Of a stretch of 64,000 nt of DNA, positions 42,092-53,631 are shown in pieces. Source of the stretch: Thelephora terrestris (lineage: Eukaryota; Basidiomycota; Agaricomycetes; Thelephorales; Thelephoraceae); contig WIUZ02000002.1 in assembly GCA_015956445.1 (NCBI GenBank), forward strand, positions 1,178,001-1,242,000, in the 5' to 3' direction. Below the pieces are notes generated by a model that ran no database searches, was not told the DNA's origin, and was given only the letters and a program-made list of their open reading frames with translations. Position 1 is the stretch's first letter; every line of letters starts with the position of its first letter. The position numbers were made by a program, and so were the translations under genes.

Positions 42092-43188
42092 GTGTAAGGA
42101 AACGAATTAAATCAAATCGCATTAACATCGACGTAGGCCAGTTACTGGACCGATCCCCCCGCTACAGTGTGTACTAATCGTAAAGAGGAACTACTTTCAG
42201 AGTAGGCAGACGGAAAGGACCGCGGTGAAGTCCAAGCTGATCAAGGCAGACACCACGGCGAGAAGTCCGACGCTGCGAAGAGAGTTAGCGAGAGATGTGG
42301 GGCAGCGGGAAGTGAAGAACTCACGCAATGGAGAGGAGGGCTGCTAAACCGGCGCACAGTTCGACAACCACAGCCAAGCAAGCGGCGAGGGCGACGTTGA
42401 CAGAAGCGTAGATGTCGATCAAGCCGTCACACCCGATGCACACATCGACATGGGCGGACAGAGCGGCTACAATTTTCTATAACAGCGGGTGAGTGGGCGG
42501 AAGGAGCACGAGAACTCGACCACTTACGACGACAACCTCGACGACAACCTCAACGAGGGCGGTGGAGGGAACTCCACCGTCACACCCTTTAACGACGGCC
42601 GTGCAAGCATCAATAGCGACAACCAGCTCGGCGACGACGGTGGCGGTGCAATCGTTGTCGGAGCACGAGGTGAACTTGGGAAGGATGGTGTCGCAGTGGT
42701 TGCTGAGGGTGGTGAAGGCGCTCTGGATGTCGTTGGTGGACCTCTTCGCAACGATCTCGGGGACAGCTCCAGCGATAGCCATGGCACCAGCGGCGAGGAC
42801 AGTGAAGATGGTGGAGAAACGCATGGTGAAGAGAGGCTGGAGAGAGGCTGGAGAGGCTGGAGAAGGTTACTTGGGATGAGTGCGACTGGAAGTGTCGATG
42901 AGATTTTTGACCAGAGCACCGTGCAGCTTTTATACTCAATCCCGGAACACGAGGTCGAGCCTCCGTCGGCGCTCCCCAAGCGAATGGGATACGTCCCCGA
43001 AAGACAAATACATTCATTAATCTCCTTTTGGTCGCGGTTGAGCTCTAGCCGGGCCAGTGTCTCAGCATTGGTACGTCGGCCAAGCGAGTCGAAAGTACGA
43101 CAGTGTTCCGAACGAACTTTCGTGACCGCGGGGGTTGCAGATCAATCGATCATCAGCAAACCGGCAGGCTCGCCTGTTCGGTAAGAAG
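42092..43188. repeat. Giant inverted repeat, arm 1 (1.1 kb)
   Basis: The inverse of 44241-45338. By eye the arms are essentially identical, with one single-base indel near 42150/45307. The inner border is sharp: both arms read ..ctgttcggtaagaag and then diverge. The outer border, gtgtaaggaaacg, starts inside the 3-bp duplication of the Harbinger element. The arm carries a complete secreted-protein gene with promoter. Confidence 0.92.
42197..42824 (-). CDS. Small secreted cysteine-containing protein, copy A
   Basis: Mirror copy of 44605-45232 with the same three exons on the minus strand (42528-42824, 42325-42476, 42197-42272) and the same 174-residue product. It begins with a signal peptide MRFSTIFTVLAAGAMAIAGA and has ten cysteines, none in the CC doublets of hydrophobins. 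The promoter TATAAAA is mirrored at 42928-42934. Both copies appear functional and would give twice the dose of the same protein. See the other copy for details. Confidence 0.8.
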
Positions 43189-44240
43189 GGGCTGGCGCTG
43201 CTCAATCCAACAGAGAATGCGATCGAAAGCTTATCCAACTCCCACGGCGACTCGTCACCAGATGACGTATGATAATTCGCTCGCTAAACCCCACCAAGGA
43301 CCTCATCGCAAGATCCGCAATCGGAAAAGTGAGGTTCTGAATGTGCGAGACCAATTAACCTCTTGAAAGCTGAATATGATTGAAACTGGGGCTTATGTTT
43401 CAGGTGTAGTGCATCATGCATCATGTCTCGAGCGTCGCTGGTACCCTGGCAGTTCCATGCCTTTCAACACGTTGCAGGTGCCACGTTTTTTCGGAGAGAG
43501 AGCGGAGAGGTCACGGCCACCTGGTCTTCAGTTCCAGAGGTTCTTTGGCACCTGTTGGAGCGCGAATGGATGCAAAATTCTTTGACGTGTGTATATGCCA
43601 AGCCTTCCGCGGAGATTGAATATCTGGTGACTGTGAACGACGGTCCCGTAAAGCCTTCGCTCGAACGACAGGGTCCAGGCGTGGCCGGGGGTTGCGCAGC
43701 GGTTGGAGGAATGCAGCCGACCACGGAAACTTCAGCAATCTGGCTGCCGAGTCGGCGAACGAGCGAGTCGGACGTGGAAGTCGAAGGGAAGTCACCGTAA
43801 ATCACCGCTGGTGCTCAAAACCCATTCAAAAAGCAGATCGACAAGCCTGTTGCCGAACAAGCGAGATGACAAGTTTGGTAATTCTGATGGGAGAAGTTGC
43901 TTCTATTGGGACGTGAAATGGAGGGAAGCTACGTGCCACTCTAACGCTTGCCATTGTGTCGTGGCATGCAGGGAACCTACCCGAATCAGTACGAACGACC
44001 GTTTGCATCCGTCGATGGTACGCTCTCTACAGGATTCGCTGGGAGTACCTCCCTCTCAGTATCAGATCGCACGCAGAAATCGACGCTCCGTCTCGTGCCA
44101 GTTTAAGAGTCAACGTCAGCAATGTGGCTGCACAGTTAGCGAGTAGGCGAGTCGGGACTAATATGTTTGAGCGGGGAAGTCGAATGGAAGTCATCAAAAA
44201 TCACCGCCCAGGAAGACCCGTTGAAGAATCGATCGACGAG
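43189..44240. other. Spacer between inverted-repeat arms, with internal direct repeat
   Basis: 1052 bases with no convincing gene. A block at 43675-43860 (gtcgaagggaagtcaccgta..gacaagcctgttgccgaaca) returns as 44105-44265 (gtcgaatggaagtcatcaaa..gacgagcttcttaccgaaca), which overlaps the arm-2 border, so the arm end lies within an older direct repeat. Confidence 0.5.
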
Positions 44241-44494
44241 CTTCTTACCGAACAGGCGAGCCTGCCGGTTTGCTGATGATCGATTGATCTGCAACCCCCG
44301 CGGTCACGAAAGTTCGTTCGGAACACTGTCGTACTTTCGACTCGCTTGGCCGACGTACCAATGCTGAGACACTGGCCCGGCTAGAGCTCAACCGCGACCA
44401 AAAGGAGATTAATGAATGTATTTGTCTTTCGGGGACGTATCCCATTCGCTTGGGGAGCGCCGACGGAGGCTCGACCTCGTGTTCCGGGATTGAG

Positions 44495-44501
44495 TATAAA
44501 A
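44495..44501 (+). promoter_or_regulatory. TATA box of secreted-protein gene copy B
   Basis: TATAAAA, 104 bases before the ATG at 44605, followed by a pyrimidine-rich leader with ctccagcctctccagcctct repeats. The same arrangement is mirrored upstream of copy A. Confidence 0.6.
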
Positions 44502-44604
44502 GCTGCACGGTGCTCTGGTCAAAAATCTCATCGACACTTCCAGTCGCACTCATCCCAAGTAACCTTCTCCAGCCTCTCCAGCCTCTCTCCAGCCTCTCTT
44601 CACC

Positions 44605-45232
44605 ATGCGTTTCTCCACCATCTTCACTGTCCTCGCCGCTGGTGCCATGGCTATCGCTGGAGCTGTCCCCGAGATCGTTGCGAAGAGGTCCACCAACGAC
44701 ATCCAGAGCGCCTTCACCACCCTCAGCAACCACTGCGACACCATCCTTCCCAAGTTCACCTCGTGCTCCGACAACGATTGCACCGCCACCGTCGTCGCCG
44801 AGCTGGTTGTCGCTATTGATGCTTGCACGGCCGTCGTTAAAGGGTGTGACGGTGGAGTTCCCTCCACCGCCCTCGTTGAGGTTGTCGTCGAGGTTGTCGT
44901 CGTAAGTGGTCGAGTTCTCGTGCTCCTTCCGCCCACTCACCCGCTGTTATAGAAAATTGTAGCCGCTCTGTCCGCCCATGTCGATGTGTGCATCGGGTGT
45001 GACGGCTTGATCGACATCTACGCTTCTGTCAACGTCGCCCTCGCCGCTTGCTTGGCTGTGGTTGTCGAACTGTGCGCCGGTTTAGCAGCCCTCCTCTCCA
45101 TTGCGTGAGTTCTTCACTTCCCGCTGCCCCACATCTCTCGCTAACTCTCTTCGCAGCGTCGGACTTCTCGCCGTGGTGTCTGCCTTGATCAGCTTGGACT
45201 TCACCGCGGTCCTTTCCGTCTGCCTACTCTGA
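44605..45232 (+). CDS. Small secreted cysteine-containing protein, copy B
   Basis: Three exons, 44605-44901, 44953-45104 and 45157-45232, give 174 residues. Residues 1-19 form a signal peptide; a dibasic-like AKRST at about 27-30 could be a propeptide cut. The mature part is hydrophobic, with ten Cys spread singly and helix-rich segments (DIQSAFTTLSNHCDTILPKF; ALSAHVDVCIGCDGLIDIYA). It is not a hydrophobin (no CC pairs). The N-terminal half vaguely recalls HsbA-like surface proteins. A secreted surface-active or effector-like role is a guess. The identical gene lies inverted at 42197-42824. Confidence 0.8.
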
Positions 45233-45726
45233 AAGTAGTTCCTCTTTACGATTAGTACACACTGTAGCGGGGGGATCGGTCCAGTAACTGGCCTACGTCG
45301 ATGTTAGATGCGATTTGATTTAATTCGTTTCCTTACACCTTTCCACACCCCATCGTTTATGGATCAGTTTCCTTCCCTTAACGCACAGGGCGTGGAGAAT
45401 AAATCTCCCCGTCATTGCCTTCTTGTAAGATTGGCACAGTCGCACGGTGGTTTTGGATCGTCTTGCTCTTGGGTCTGCCTGTAGCTTGCCAAGTTCCCTA
45501 GGCCTGAGAGAGTTTCCTTGTCACAAGCACCCAAAAACACGAGTGAACGAGCGTCCATCATCAAAGAACTGGCATGTGCCGTTACGCAATATGTTAGCGG
45601 CCACTGTGGTGCATGGACTTTGATTATCCAACTCTCACGGCTCCAGGGTGGTCAAATGTCACTCGGTGTGGGCCTCCGATGCGTTCATGGGCAAATCTGC
45701 AACCACTGGTCGCGGCCGAGTTCGCG
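45233..45726. other. Intergenic region after the inverted repeat
   Basis: No gene recognised. From about 45600 it may already contain unrecognisable kinase-derived sequence. Confidence 0.3.
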
Positions 45727-46190
45727 CTACGTCCAACAGTAGCATCAGGTGGATTTCCCTTACTCACATGCGGGGCAGGCGAATATCCTCGTTTATGAGA
45801 TGGGCATGACTGATCTTAGTGCTTTCCTGTCTGAATCTGTCGATTCTTCGGGGAGGACGTACTTTTGAATGAGCTCGGAGCTGGCGCGTTCGAAATAGTA
45901 CGGCGATAAATGTCGTCGGACTGTTATGCGCTCTGGATGTTGATTTACGAGGTGAGTTGGTTGCACTCTTCACGACTGCCTCTCACCCATATGTTCCAGG
46001 TTCTGACTGGTCTCAAACAACCAAAAATTCTCTGACACTTTTTTTGGGGGATTGGTGAGGTTTTGTGAGAACCACACGAGCTCAGGTAGGCCGTCCGCGC
46101 GGAATTTCCTTGATTCGCTTTCCCGCCCGTCTCCCGATTGCGATTGGTGACGCTCTTCGCAGGAAGAGGGTTTGACGGGCGAGGTACAGG
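45727..46190 (+). pseudogene. TKL kinase pseudogene (3' half)
   Basis: Matches 11237-11876 of the intact kinase: gcaggcgaatatcctcgttt, cttagtgctttcctgtctga, ttcttcggggaggacgtact, ctctggatgttgatttacga, the intron, ggttctgactggtctcaaac, and the end gtttgacgggcgaggtacag. Stops and deletions are frequent, and part of exon 6 is missing. It sits upstream of the intact CBS gene on the same strand, mirroring the kinase-CBS-fragment order at 10-12.5 kb. Confidence 0.85.
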
Positions 46191-46696
46191 CACTCGACAG
46201 ATGTTTTGAGCTATCCTAGTGTTGTATCACTCTCGCCTTGTCCAATTTGAACGATTGATTAATTATGTCGTGCCCCAGAGGCTTTGCTTAACGTTGGAAT
46301 TGATCTGCGGTAGGTGCGGCGAGCACTCACGTAACCGGGCCGAGGCCGCACCGACCGTCCGATGAAGAAGACAATCCGCGTTCGGTCTGCCCGCTGTTTC
46401 TGCCTCCGTTAAATCTGTTAATGTTATCCTATTTTCCCGTTCCACCTCTCCAGCTCTAAAACGACAGTTTGACATGATCAAGCTAAATTTCTAAGATACT
46501 TGCGTGAACATGAGTGAGCGCCAAACGTGGGGGAGGCCTATCCCGCCCTCCCAGCAGTTCCTCCTTCCGCCTCCGACCGAGGAATTGCTCCCAAGGTAAA
46601 GAGCCGGTCACGTTACTTCCTCGAAGGTTCGCGCCACTTCTTTGTCACAGCACACCACTTCAACAATCCTCCTCTTTGCAACCCCAAACTCCTACC

Positions 46697-48274
46697 ATGC
46701 CTCGGCAAGCTGGGATCCTCAACAGTGCTTTGGATGCTGTCGGTCACACGCCCCTCGTGCGTTTAGACAGGATCGCGAAGGACGCGGGGCTCAAATGCAA
46801 TTTATGTAAGTTGTTCAACATTCCCGGATCATCATCTTTGGGTCCCTTACGCAGCTTTCCGTCCGGCAGTGGGGAAGGTCGAATACATGTCCTCAGGAGG
46901 GTCCGTGAAGGATAGGATTGCAAAGCGGATGGTCGAAGCTGCGGAGGCGGAGGGCAAGTTAATCCCCGGAAAGAGTGTTGTTATCGAGCCCACGTCGGGT
47001 AACACCGGTGCGTGCCACCTCCCCACCCCTCACACCCTCCCGGACGTTTAAATCTTTCCGGTAGGTATTGGGCTGGCAATGGCCTGCGCTATCAAGGTAT
47101 TTGAGCCTTGGCAGAATGCTTGAATGGCTGCTGAATACGATAGATATAAGGGCTATTCGGTCATCATAACAATGCCTGAGAAGATGTCCATGGTACGTTG
47201 CGGCGGTTTCATCCGAAGTTCGGGGATTTACTGGTGAAACTACAGGAGAAGGAAGCCGCGTTGCGAGCGCTCGGGGCGGAAGTCGTGAGGACTCCCAATG
47301 AAGCTGCCTGGGACTCTCCCGAAAGCCATCTAGGTATGCGTCGAAGCAGGTTGCCAAGCACCCCTCGTGGCTGAATTCCTCAACGGTCGTTAACAGGCGT
47401 TGCTCAGAGGCTGCGAGACTCGATTCCCTATGGGATCATCCTGGACCAGTATCGGAACGTGGGTTTTTGTTGGTCAATGATGATCACGGACTTTTGTCTC
47501 AATCTTTCTGCAGGTGAATAACCCTTTGGCTCACGAGTTCACGACTGGGCCGGAGATCATCGAGGACGTAACGGATACCCCGTCGACACCATCGCGCCCT
47601 TCCTCCGGGAAGGTTGATGTCTTTGTTGCTGGTGCCGGGACTGGCGGAACTGTCACTGGTATCTCCCGTGCATTGAAGAAGCAACATAATCCCAAGTGCA
47701 TCGTAATTGGAGTCGATCCTGTGGGTGCTTCTGGCATTTTATCTGCTTTAGTCATTGACCGTTGCACTAGAAAGGAAGCGTCCTTGCGTACCCTGATACA
47801 TTAAACGACAAAGCAGATGACGGCATTCCCTACGTTGTCGAGGGCATCGGATATGATTTCATTCCTGATGTTTTGTCTCGTGGACCCGAGACCGTCGACC
47901 ACTGGATCAAAACGTCCGACGCTGAGGCCTATGCTGCGGTCAGACTTCTGATGAAGAAGGAAGGGCTACTCGTTGGCGGTAGTAGCGGGAGCTCTTTGGG
48001 TGGGACTTTGGCATGGTTCAAGACCGAAGCTGGGAAGAAGGTCGCGGATACGGAGGGATTGAACGTCGTGGTCCTCCTTCCTGACGGGTGAGTTTCATTG
48101 TGCTAACTGGAATCATCTGACCGTCGGTCAACTCACCAATGAATGTCCCTTAGGGTCCGGAATTATATAGGGAAGGAGTGGTTCCTTGATCTCTCTTTGA
48201 AAGGCGAACCTTCACCTCTCCTGCATCAGATCAAGGATATTCTGTGTCCCGGTATCGCCTCCCCGAAGCTTTGA
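46697..48274 (+). CDS. CYS4: Cystathionine beta-synthase, catalytic core only
   Basis: Nine exons: 46697-46805, 46870-47007, 47065-47096, 47151-47192, 47246-47333, 47397-47458, 47514-47724, 47775-48087 and 48154-48274, giving 371 residues. The PLP lysine lies in [14 protein letters not shown], the PLP loops are [14 protein letters not shown] and [14 protein letters not shown], and GGSSGSS binds the phosphate. [23 protein letters not shown] and [13 protein letters not shown] are typical of CBS, not bacterial-type cysteine synthase. It would condense serine with homocysteine in the cytosolic transsulfuration pathway. The C-terminal Bateman regulatory domain usual in eukaryotic CBS is absent; the protein ends soon after KEWFLD. 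The symbol follows the yeast orthologue. Confidence 0.88.
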
Positions 48275-49408
48275 TGATGCCTGGTTTTCATAGCGACCCC
48301 CCATAGACGATGATGACATTTTTCTTATTCAATGATTTGCGCCGGGTTTTTCTCTGGTGTTCTGCTGAGATTATGGGTCCCCAAAGCACGAACACCACCG
48401 GTCACTCTGCTACTTGTACAATATAGTTTTCGTGCCTTCTTGAAATGCACTGCCACGTCTGAGCACATGAATGAGTAAACGTGGGAATGGCTATGATCCA
48501 CGGCGGTCATCAGGCAACCGAATACATCCTAGCCCCTTCATCTTGAGGACACCATATCTGCGATCTACTCTATCGTCCATCTAGATTTTCATTCACCTAA
48601 CGGCAAAACTACCGGCCTCCACTCAGTCATAATGGCAACGTTGTTTTAGAGGGAACGGAATGATGAGCGTCAAACCACGTGATTAGGAAGATCCCATTGT
48701 TCGCCTCCGACGTAAGTTACTACTAGGATTTCGAGGGTGTTCAGTGGTCGCGGTCAGCGTCCAGCTCCCTTTCGGTCGTTCAGGGAACAAGGTCGCCCCT
48801 TCAACCTCTTCTCTCAAAGGCGTCCGCAGCTGTTTCGAGCTGACCGCAGGATCTTCTGATAGTTGATTCTCCGCGCCCTCAGGCCGTCGCTCACCAAGGA
48901 TACGTAAACTCCCACTGCTTTTTGTTCTTCGGTGAATTTTGTTCGGTCCCACCAGCTGTTCGGAGCGCGCTCAGGCCGAGATTCGGTACCACTGGTACTT
49001 CAATGAGCCAGTCCTCGTGGTACAGGCATGGTATTTTCGGCCGCGTGGATGGACGATGATGGACTTTTTTGATGGACGGATGGGGCTTACAATGCCTCTA
49101 AGGCAGGGAGCGGGCGAACGTCAATGAATGGCTATTGACGGCGGTTCAGAGCCGAGATGCGACCTTATTCTGGGGATATAAACCCTTTCACCACCCCGAT
49201 GTTGGGTTTCGTCGGATTCCGTCCCTCCCCCCCAACTGCGCCCTTGCCCACTTCCACCTCCACATTCTCTTTATCCTTTTTCATCGCGTCAGGAACGCTC
49301 TACACACCCTAGACCTTCTTTGCTACGACAAAAAAACTCTCCGCTCGTACCCCACTCGACTCCCTCCACCCCTCGCTACCACCACCCTCCACAACCACCC
49401 CGATCACC
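48275..49408. other. Intergenic region with a TATA box near the right end
   Basis: No gene was recognised across about 1.1 kb. A TATAAA box at 49177-49182 and pyrimidine-rich stretches after it probably belong to the small gene at 49409, implying a leader of about 200 bases. Confidence 0.45.
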
Positions 49409-49737
49409 ATGTCGATCCGTAGGAACGTCCGGGTTTCTTTTTTGCTCAATGATTCCGAGAGCTCTTTCGAACTGTGCGTATTTGAAAGCCCCCTTTTTCC
49501 AAACAAGGAACGCTAATCCGGTTTATGCTGATCAGGCAACAATCGCGTTCACCTTCTCCATTCCGCGAGCCGACGAAGTACATCGAGAGGCGGATCATCC
49601 GCGCGTGGAAAACGTTCACTCGTACCACCAGGAGAGCACCAAGGAACTCTGTCCTCCCTGAGGGCTTCGTCTTGATGACCTCCAAGAGGAGAAGCATCAT
49701 GATGGGTTCTCGGCCCAGAGCTGCTCCCCGCGTCTAG
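49409..49737 (+). CDS. Small basic protein (88 aa), hypothetical
   Basis: Exons 49409-49473 and 49536-49737, with a GTGCGT..ATCAG intron. The product starts MSIRRNVRVSFLLNDSES and continues QQSRSPSPFREPTKYIERRI, IRAWKTFTRTTRRAP and RPRAAPRV. It is strongly basic, with no membrane segment or signal peptide, and may be nuclear. It is too short for a standard domain. The reading frame crosses the intron cleanly and the gene has a TATA-containing promoter, so I think it is real. Confidence 0.6.
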
Positions 49738-50335
49738 TGTGATCGATGCACGCTCCTTGTCTCTCTCTCGATCCAGGGGGATCTCAACTATACCCCGTTT
49801 CAACCTCGTCACGCTCGCCAATCTACCACGACCAACCTTACATGTTCATATCCTAATATCTCCGCCATGGACACCTCTTTCCTATCTCCACGATTGTAAT
49901 GTCCGATTGTAGCTCTTAGATTCCCCTTTTTTCCGTCGCTTTTTCCCCGGAGCAGCTGAGACCAGGTGTTTTCAGTGTTTCCTCCAGTGTGTATAGTTTG
50001 GGACAATCTATGTCATCGGCCTTCCCCGGTCGTTTAATATACAGCATTTGACACTCATTTGGTCAGCGAGTGGGCCTCGAGGTGACGCGATCGCCATTCA
50101 TTAAACACTCCCGGTCATCCGATCTGTTTGAATGTCAGGGGTTTCGTACACTCAAACCCCCAGATATCGCGACTATGTGCATCATTCGAGCATCACCTTC
50201 ATTGGATTACTCATTCAACTCCACCGACCCACAGGGGCCGCACAACAAACGTATATATACCACAGCGTATTAGGAGGCAACTTACACAACCGTCACCGCT
50301 CAGTGAAATATCCTAGGCTGCCCTCTGAGTAGAAA
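49738..50335. other. Intergenic, no feature recognised
   Basis: 3' flank of the small gene and 5' flank of the Rossmann-fold gene. A gtatatatacc motif at 50250 lies about 85 bases before the next ATG and is a plausible TATA box. Confidence 0.4.
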
Positions 50336-51692
50336 ATGCCGAGCATTCTCTTTATCGGTGCGACTGGTATGTAAATGGCCTCATCCTACACAATATCTTT
50401 TCGTCTGGCTTCAAACGTTGAACATCTTGACCGTTTGTGCGGCCTTGGTTGACTAGGTTATATCGGAGGCACTGTCCTTGCCCATCTCATCCAACACCCT
50501 AAAAAGGCCGACTACGAGATCACCATTTACCTTCGCTCTGCCGAGAAGGCGAAGGGCTTTGAAAAGCTGGGATTCAAGACGGTTCTCGGATCTCTGGACG
50601 ATGTTGAAGTATCGGAAAAGCTTGCTGCTCGGTTTGATATCATTTTCCAGACCGTGGGTTCTTTGTGGATCATTCGGTTCACAGTGCTTGACCGATGACC
50701 GATAGGCGGATTCTGATCACCTCGAGGGAACCAAAGCCATTCTCAAGGGTTCCAAGGCTAGGTTCGAAAAGACAGGTGTTGTGCCGATCCTTATCCACAC
50801 TGTGAGTGTGACTTTTGTTGACGAATAACTCGGCCCATCGTATCGCATTTCTAGTCTGGCACCGGCGTCCTGACAGATAATGCTGGAGGAGACTATGAGG
50901 GCACCGAGATCCATTCTGATCTCGACATTCCCAAGATCGAGAGTTTGCCCGACACTCAGCCCCACAGAAGCGTTGATCTAGCCATCGTAGCCGCTGCGCA
51001 AGAAGGTATGGACCAGCAGAGATACTCTCTACAGAGCTAACCGCCGTTATATGCGTAGGATATGCGAAGACATGGATCGTCCTTCCGTCCACAATTTGGG
51101 GCCTTGCCGACAATGTCTTTGTCAAGGAGGGACTCCAAAAGCCTAACTCCCAACAGATCCCTGCCAGGATCAAGTTGGCATTGAAGTTGGGAAAAGCCGT
51201 TTATGTTGGTCAAGGCAAGAATCTATGGCCACATGTACATATCGACGAAGGTGAGGGGGGCGTTCGTTGCGCATAGTTTGGCGTCAACTGATGTAATTTG
51301 CAATACCATAAGTGGGCAAGTTCTACAGCATCCTCTTCGATGCCATCGTGTCCGGAAAGCAGCCAGCTTCCGGTCGTGAGGGATTCTACTTCCTTGAGAG
51401 CGGAGAGTACGCGCAACTCAATGCGGTCGAAGCAATAGCCAAGGCACTTTACGCGCGTGGGAAGGTCGCATCTCCGGAGGTTTCTCAGCTGACCGAAGCC
51501 GATTTGGGCCCGGAGTCGCACAAGTTCGTCCTCTACTTGGTGGGGATGGGAACAAATTGTCGTGCGAGGGGTGACCGTAGTCGGCAATTGGGGTGGAATC
51601 CTCCCCAGACCACGGAGGATTTCTACGCGGGCATCCAAGCCGACGTTGACTACATACTGGAGACTGGAGGAAAAAGGTCTCCCCACCTCTGA
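50336..51692 (+). CDS. NAD(P)-binding Rossmann-fold protein, NmrA/epimerase-like
   Basis: Six exons: 50336-50366, 50457-50653, 50706-50801, 50855-51005, 51059-51250 and 51313-51692. The N-terminus MPSILFIGAT|GYIGGTVL gives the nucleotide-binding Gly motif with a leading beta strand (GATGYIGG). Later IFQTADSDHLEGTKAIL and GVVPILIHTSGTGVL resemble atypical short-chain dehydrogenases, in which the SGTG loop lies near the active site. YAKTW could hold the catalytic Tyr..Lys pair in modified form. Length and motifs fit the mushroom family of NAD-dependent epimerase/NmrA-like proteins, either cytosolic oxidoreductases or redox sensors. The substrate is unknown. Confidence 0.85.
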
Positions 51693-52228
51693 ACCCGCGG
51701 CAAAAATCATTTGTAGGATCATTGATTCGCTTGTGCTCGGTTTATGTATGTACCGTGTAATGTAATATATCACACTCCCCGTTGCCGTTGTGGAGTATCT
51801 GCGGTGGAACTGATCATGAAACAGCGTTCTGATCGTGGGAATCGGTTGCCGTTCGGGGCGTCGTCAAGGCTGTCTTTAACTCCTCGCTTCGAATCGCCTC
51901 CCTCTAGTCTCAAAAGCGAATACTCGTACCGCAACGACCTCTGGAGGTAGGATCGACTGTCAGCAGCTCTGTTGTTCTCGCAGTGCTGCCTTTGCATGCA
52001 TAGTTGACCCTTCGGTTTTCGTGCGTACATTCCGTACGACTCGCATGTCACCTCTTCAATCTCAAAATATAGGCCACAGGGTTCTCTTCCTCAAGAAAAT
52101 CCATCCTTCCAAGTGTTGTACACTCTCGCCGTATACCCACGCAACGCCTCAGCCGCCTCTCGAGAGACTTTTCTCGCCCCACCCTCGTCGCTCTTTGTAA
52201 ACTTTCAAACTTCACCGGCCCCGCCACT
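51693..52228. other. Intergenic, no feature recognised
   Basis: No ORF or repeat of note. The last 180 bases are C/T-rich, as expected for the promoter and leader of the next gene. Confidence 0.4.
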
Positions 52229-53631
52229 ATGCGTGTGCATTATGCAAAACGTCAACAGAACACCGACATCACGGCCATACCTTCGGTCAGCGGTATCAGC
52301 GGTTACAAGACTGCAGCCAACCCGTCTGATTCTCAGCTCGTCGTTGGTACCAATACCGGCTCTGTCCCATCGGGTACCGACAGTCCTGACTTTGCACCTG
52401 GGTCTGTCTCTTTGTCTTTGACTCAATACCTCCATTCTGATGACCTTCAAATTTCTCTAGGAGCAGTATCGTCATAACATCTACTTCGACGACCAGTCTT
52501 TCACCCTCTCAAACCTCGACCGTGAGCCCCGACCTGTCAGGCGCCAAGTCCGTAATCTCGTTGTCAACTGTCATTGCTGTCTGCATTGGTGCCTTCGTTG
52601 GTGCTGGGATCCTCATTTGCCTCAGTATTTTGTTCTACCGCCGCTCCTCACGTCGCCCTCCGCCTCGGCGGTCGCGGCAACCACAAGCCCTTGCTTTATC
52701 TCACGGTGTTAACCCCGCTACCCCCTGGACTAAGTTTGATGACGGAGAGGACAAATGGGAGGGTCGGAATGAGATGTCTGAGAAGACAGGGCCTACAAAT
52801 ATCGTTCTTCCTCCCGTGTCTCAGCGAACGACGAGCCCACACTCCGCGGGGAAGACTCTGGCCGGTGACGATCACTTCGGAAGCGACTACGACATTGCCT
52901 CTCAGTCGGTGCCGTTCTCGCATTATCATCCCAAACTTCCGGAACAGACGGCGCTCGAACCCCCTCGTCCCGTTGGGGTAGATGATCATTCAAGGGAGTC
53001 CATCGAGGGTTCCACTGTCGGTACATTCTTATCCCTTGGTACTGTCCACATTGAGTCGGGGAAGATGTCCCCAACGTTCAATGTGGCGAAGACGACACCC
53101 GCCGCGACTTCATCGAAACTACATCAATGGGAGAGCGCGGAGGTGATTGACCCCGACGCCCACGCTCAAGAAGTCGAAATCCATCACGATCCCTTCTCGG
53201 ACAAATCCACCCCCACGCACTACAGCCCGACAGAGACGATCGGCGACAGGAGGAGCTTCCATAATCCTTTCTTCAACGCCCATCCCGGAGTCCATTCCCG
53301 ACGCCCGAGTGCTAGCAGGAAACAATCAACCATGTCTTTGTCTTCCGACCCGTTCAACAAGGACGATGTGACGATGGCGATGCCAAAACCGAGTTTTATC
53401 TCTCACACCGTGAACCATTCTTCATCTTCAGACGGGAGCGTTGGAAACGAGAAGGCGATACAAAATTTGATTGCTGCTTTGGACTTGTCACAGGAGGTCA
53501 TTGACGAGAGGATGAGGGTTGCGAGCATGCATCCGAGTGAGGCTTCGAGGTATTCGACGGTTATGGACAGTCCGGTTGGGTATGCCATCCCGATACCCGA
53601 GACGGAAGAGATAGGATTCTTCGTGCAATGA
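52229..53631 (+). CDS. Single-pass membrane protein with long cytoplasmic tail, hypothetical
   Basis: Exons 52229-52401 and 52461-53631 give 447 residues. A Ser/Thr-rich N-terminal part of about 90 residues (SIVITSTSTTSLSPSQ) suggests an O-glycosylated exterior; there is no strong N-terminal signal, so the membrane segment VIAVCIGAFVGAGILICLSILF (about 102-123) probably acts as the anchor. It is followed by a basic stop-transfer FYRRSSRRPPPRR. The tail is disordered, Ser/Pro-rich, and ends with a helix AIQNLIAALDLSQEVIDERMR seen in related mushroom proteins. A cell-wall sensor-like layout (compare Wsc/Mid) is suggested but no Wsc domain is present. Function unknown. Confidence 0.75.

Larger units (their letters stand above)
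44241..45338. repeat. Giant inverted repeat, arm 2 (1.1 kb)
   Basis: Inverse of 42092-43188. The outer end continues into ordinary intergenic sequence (ctttccacaccccatcg), whereas arm 1 continues into the Harbinger element, so arm 2 is more likely the original copy. Confidence 0.92.

Noticed and set aside
42489-43184. 231-codon ORF antisense to the secreted-protein gene (and its mirror at 44245-44940)
   Set aside because: The sense strand has a signal peptide, three exons with matching phases and a TATA box; the antisense frame is a by-product of GC-rich codons.
44605-45232. Hydrophobin identity for the secreted protein
   Set aside because: It is small, secreted and cysteine-containing, but it lacks the two CC doublets and the spacing of class I or II hydrophobins.
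46697-48274. Plain cysteine synthase (O-acetylserine type)
   Set aside because: [14 protein letters not shown], the AAWDSPESH block and the RNY..EW ending are characteristic of cystathionine beta-synthase.
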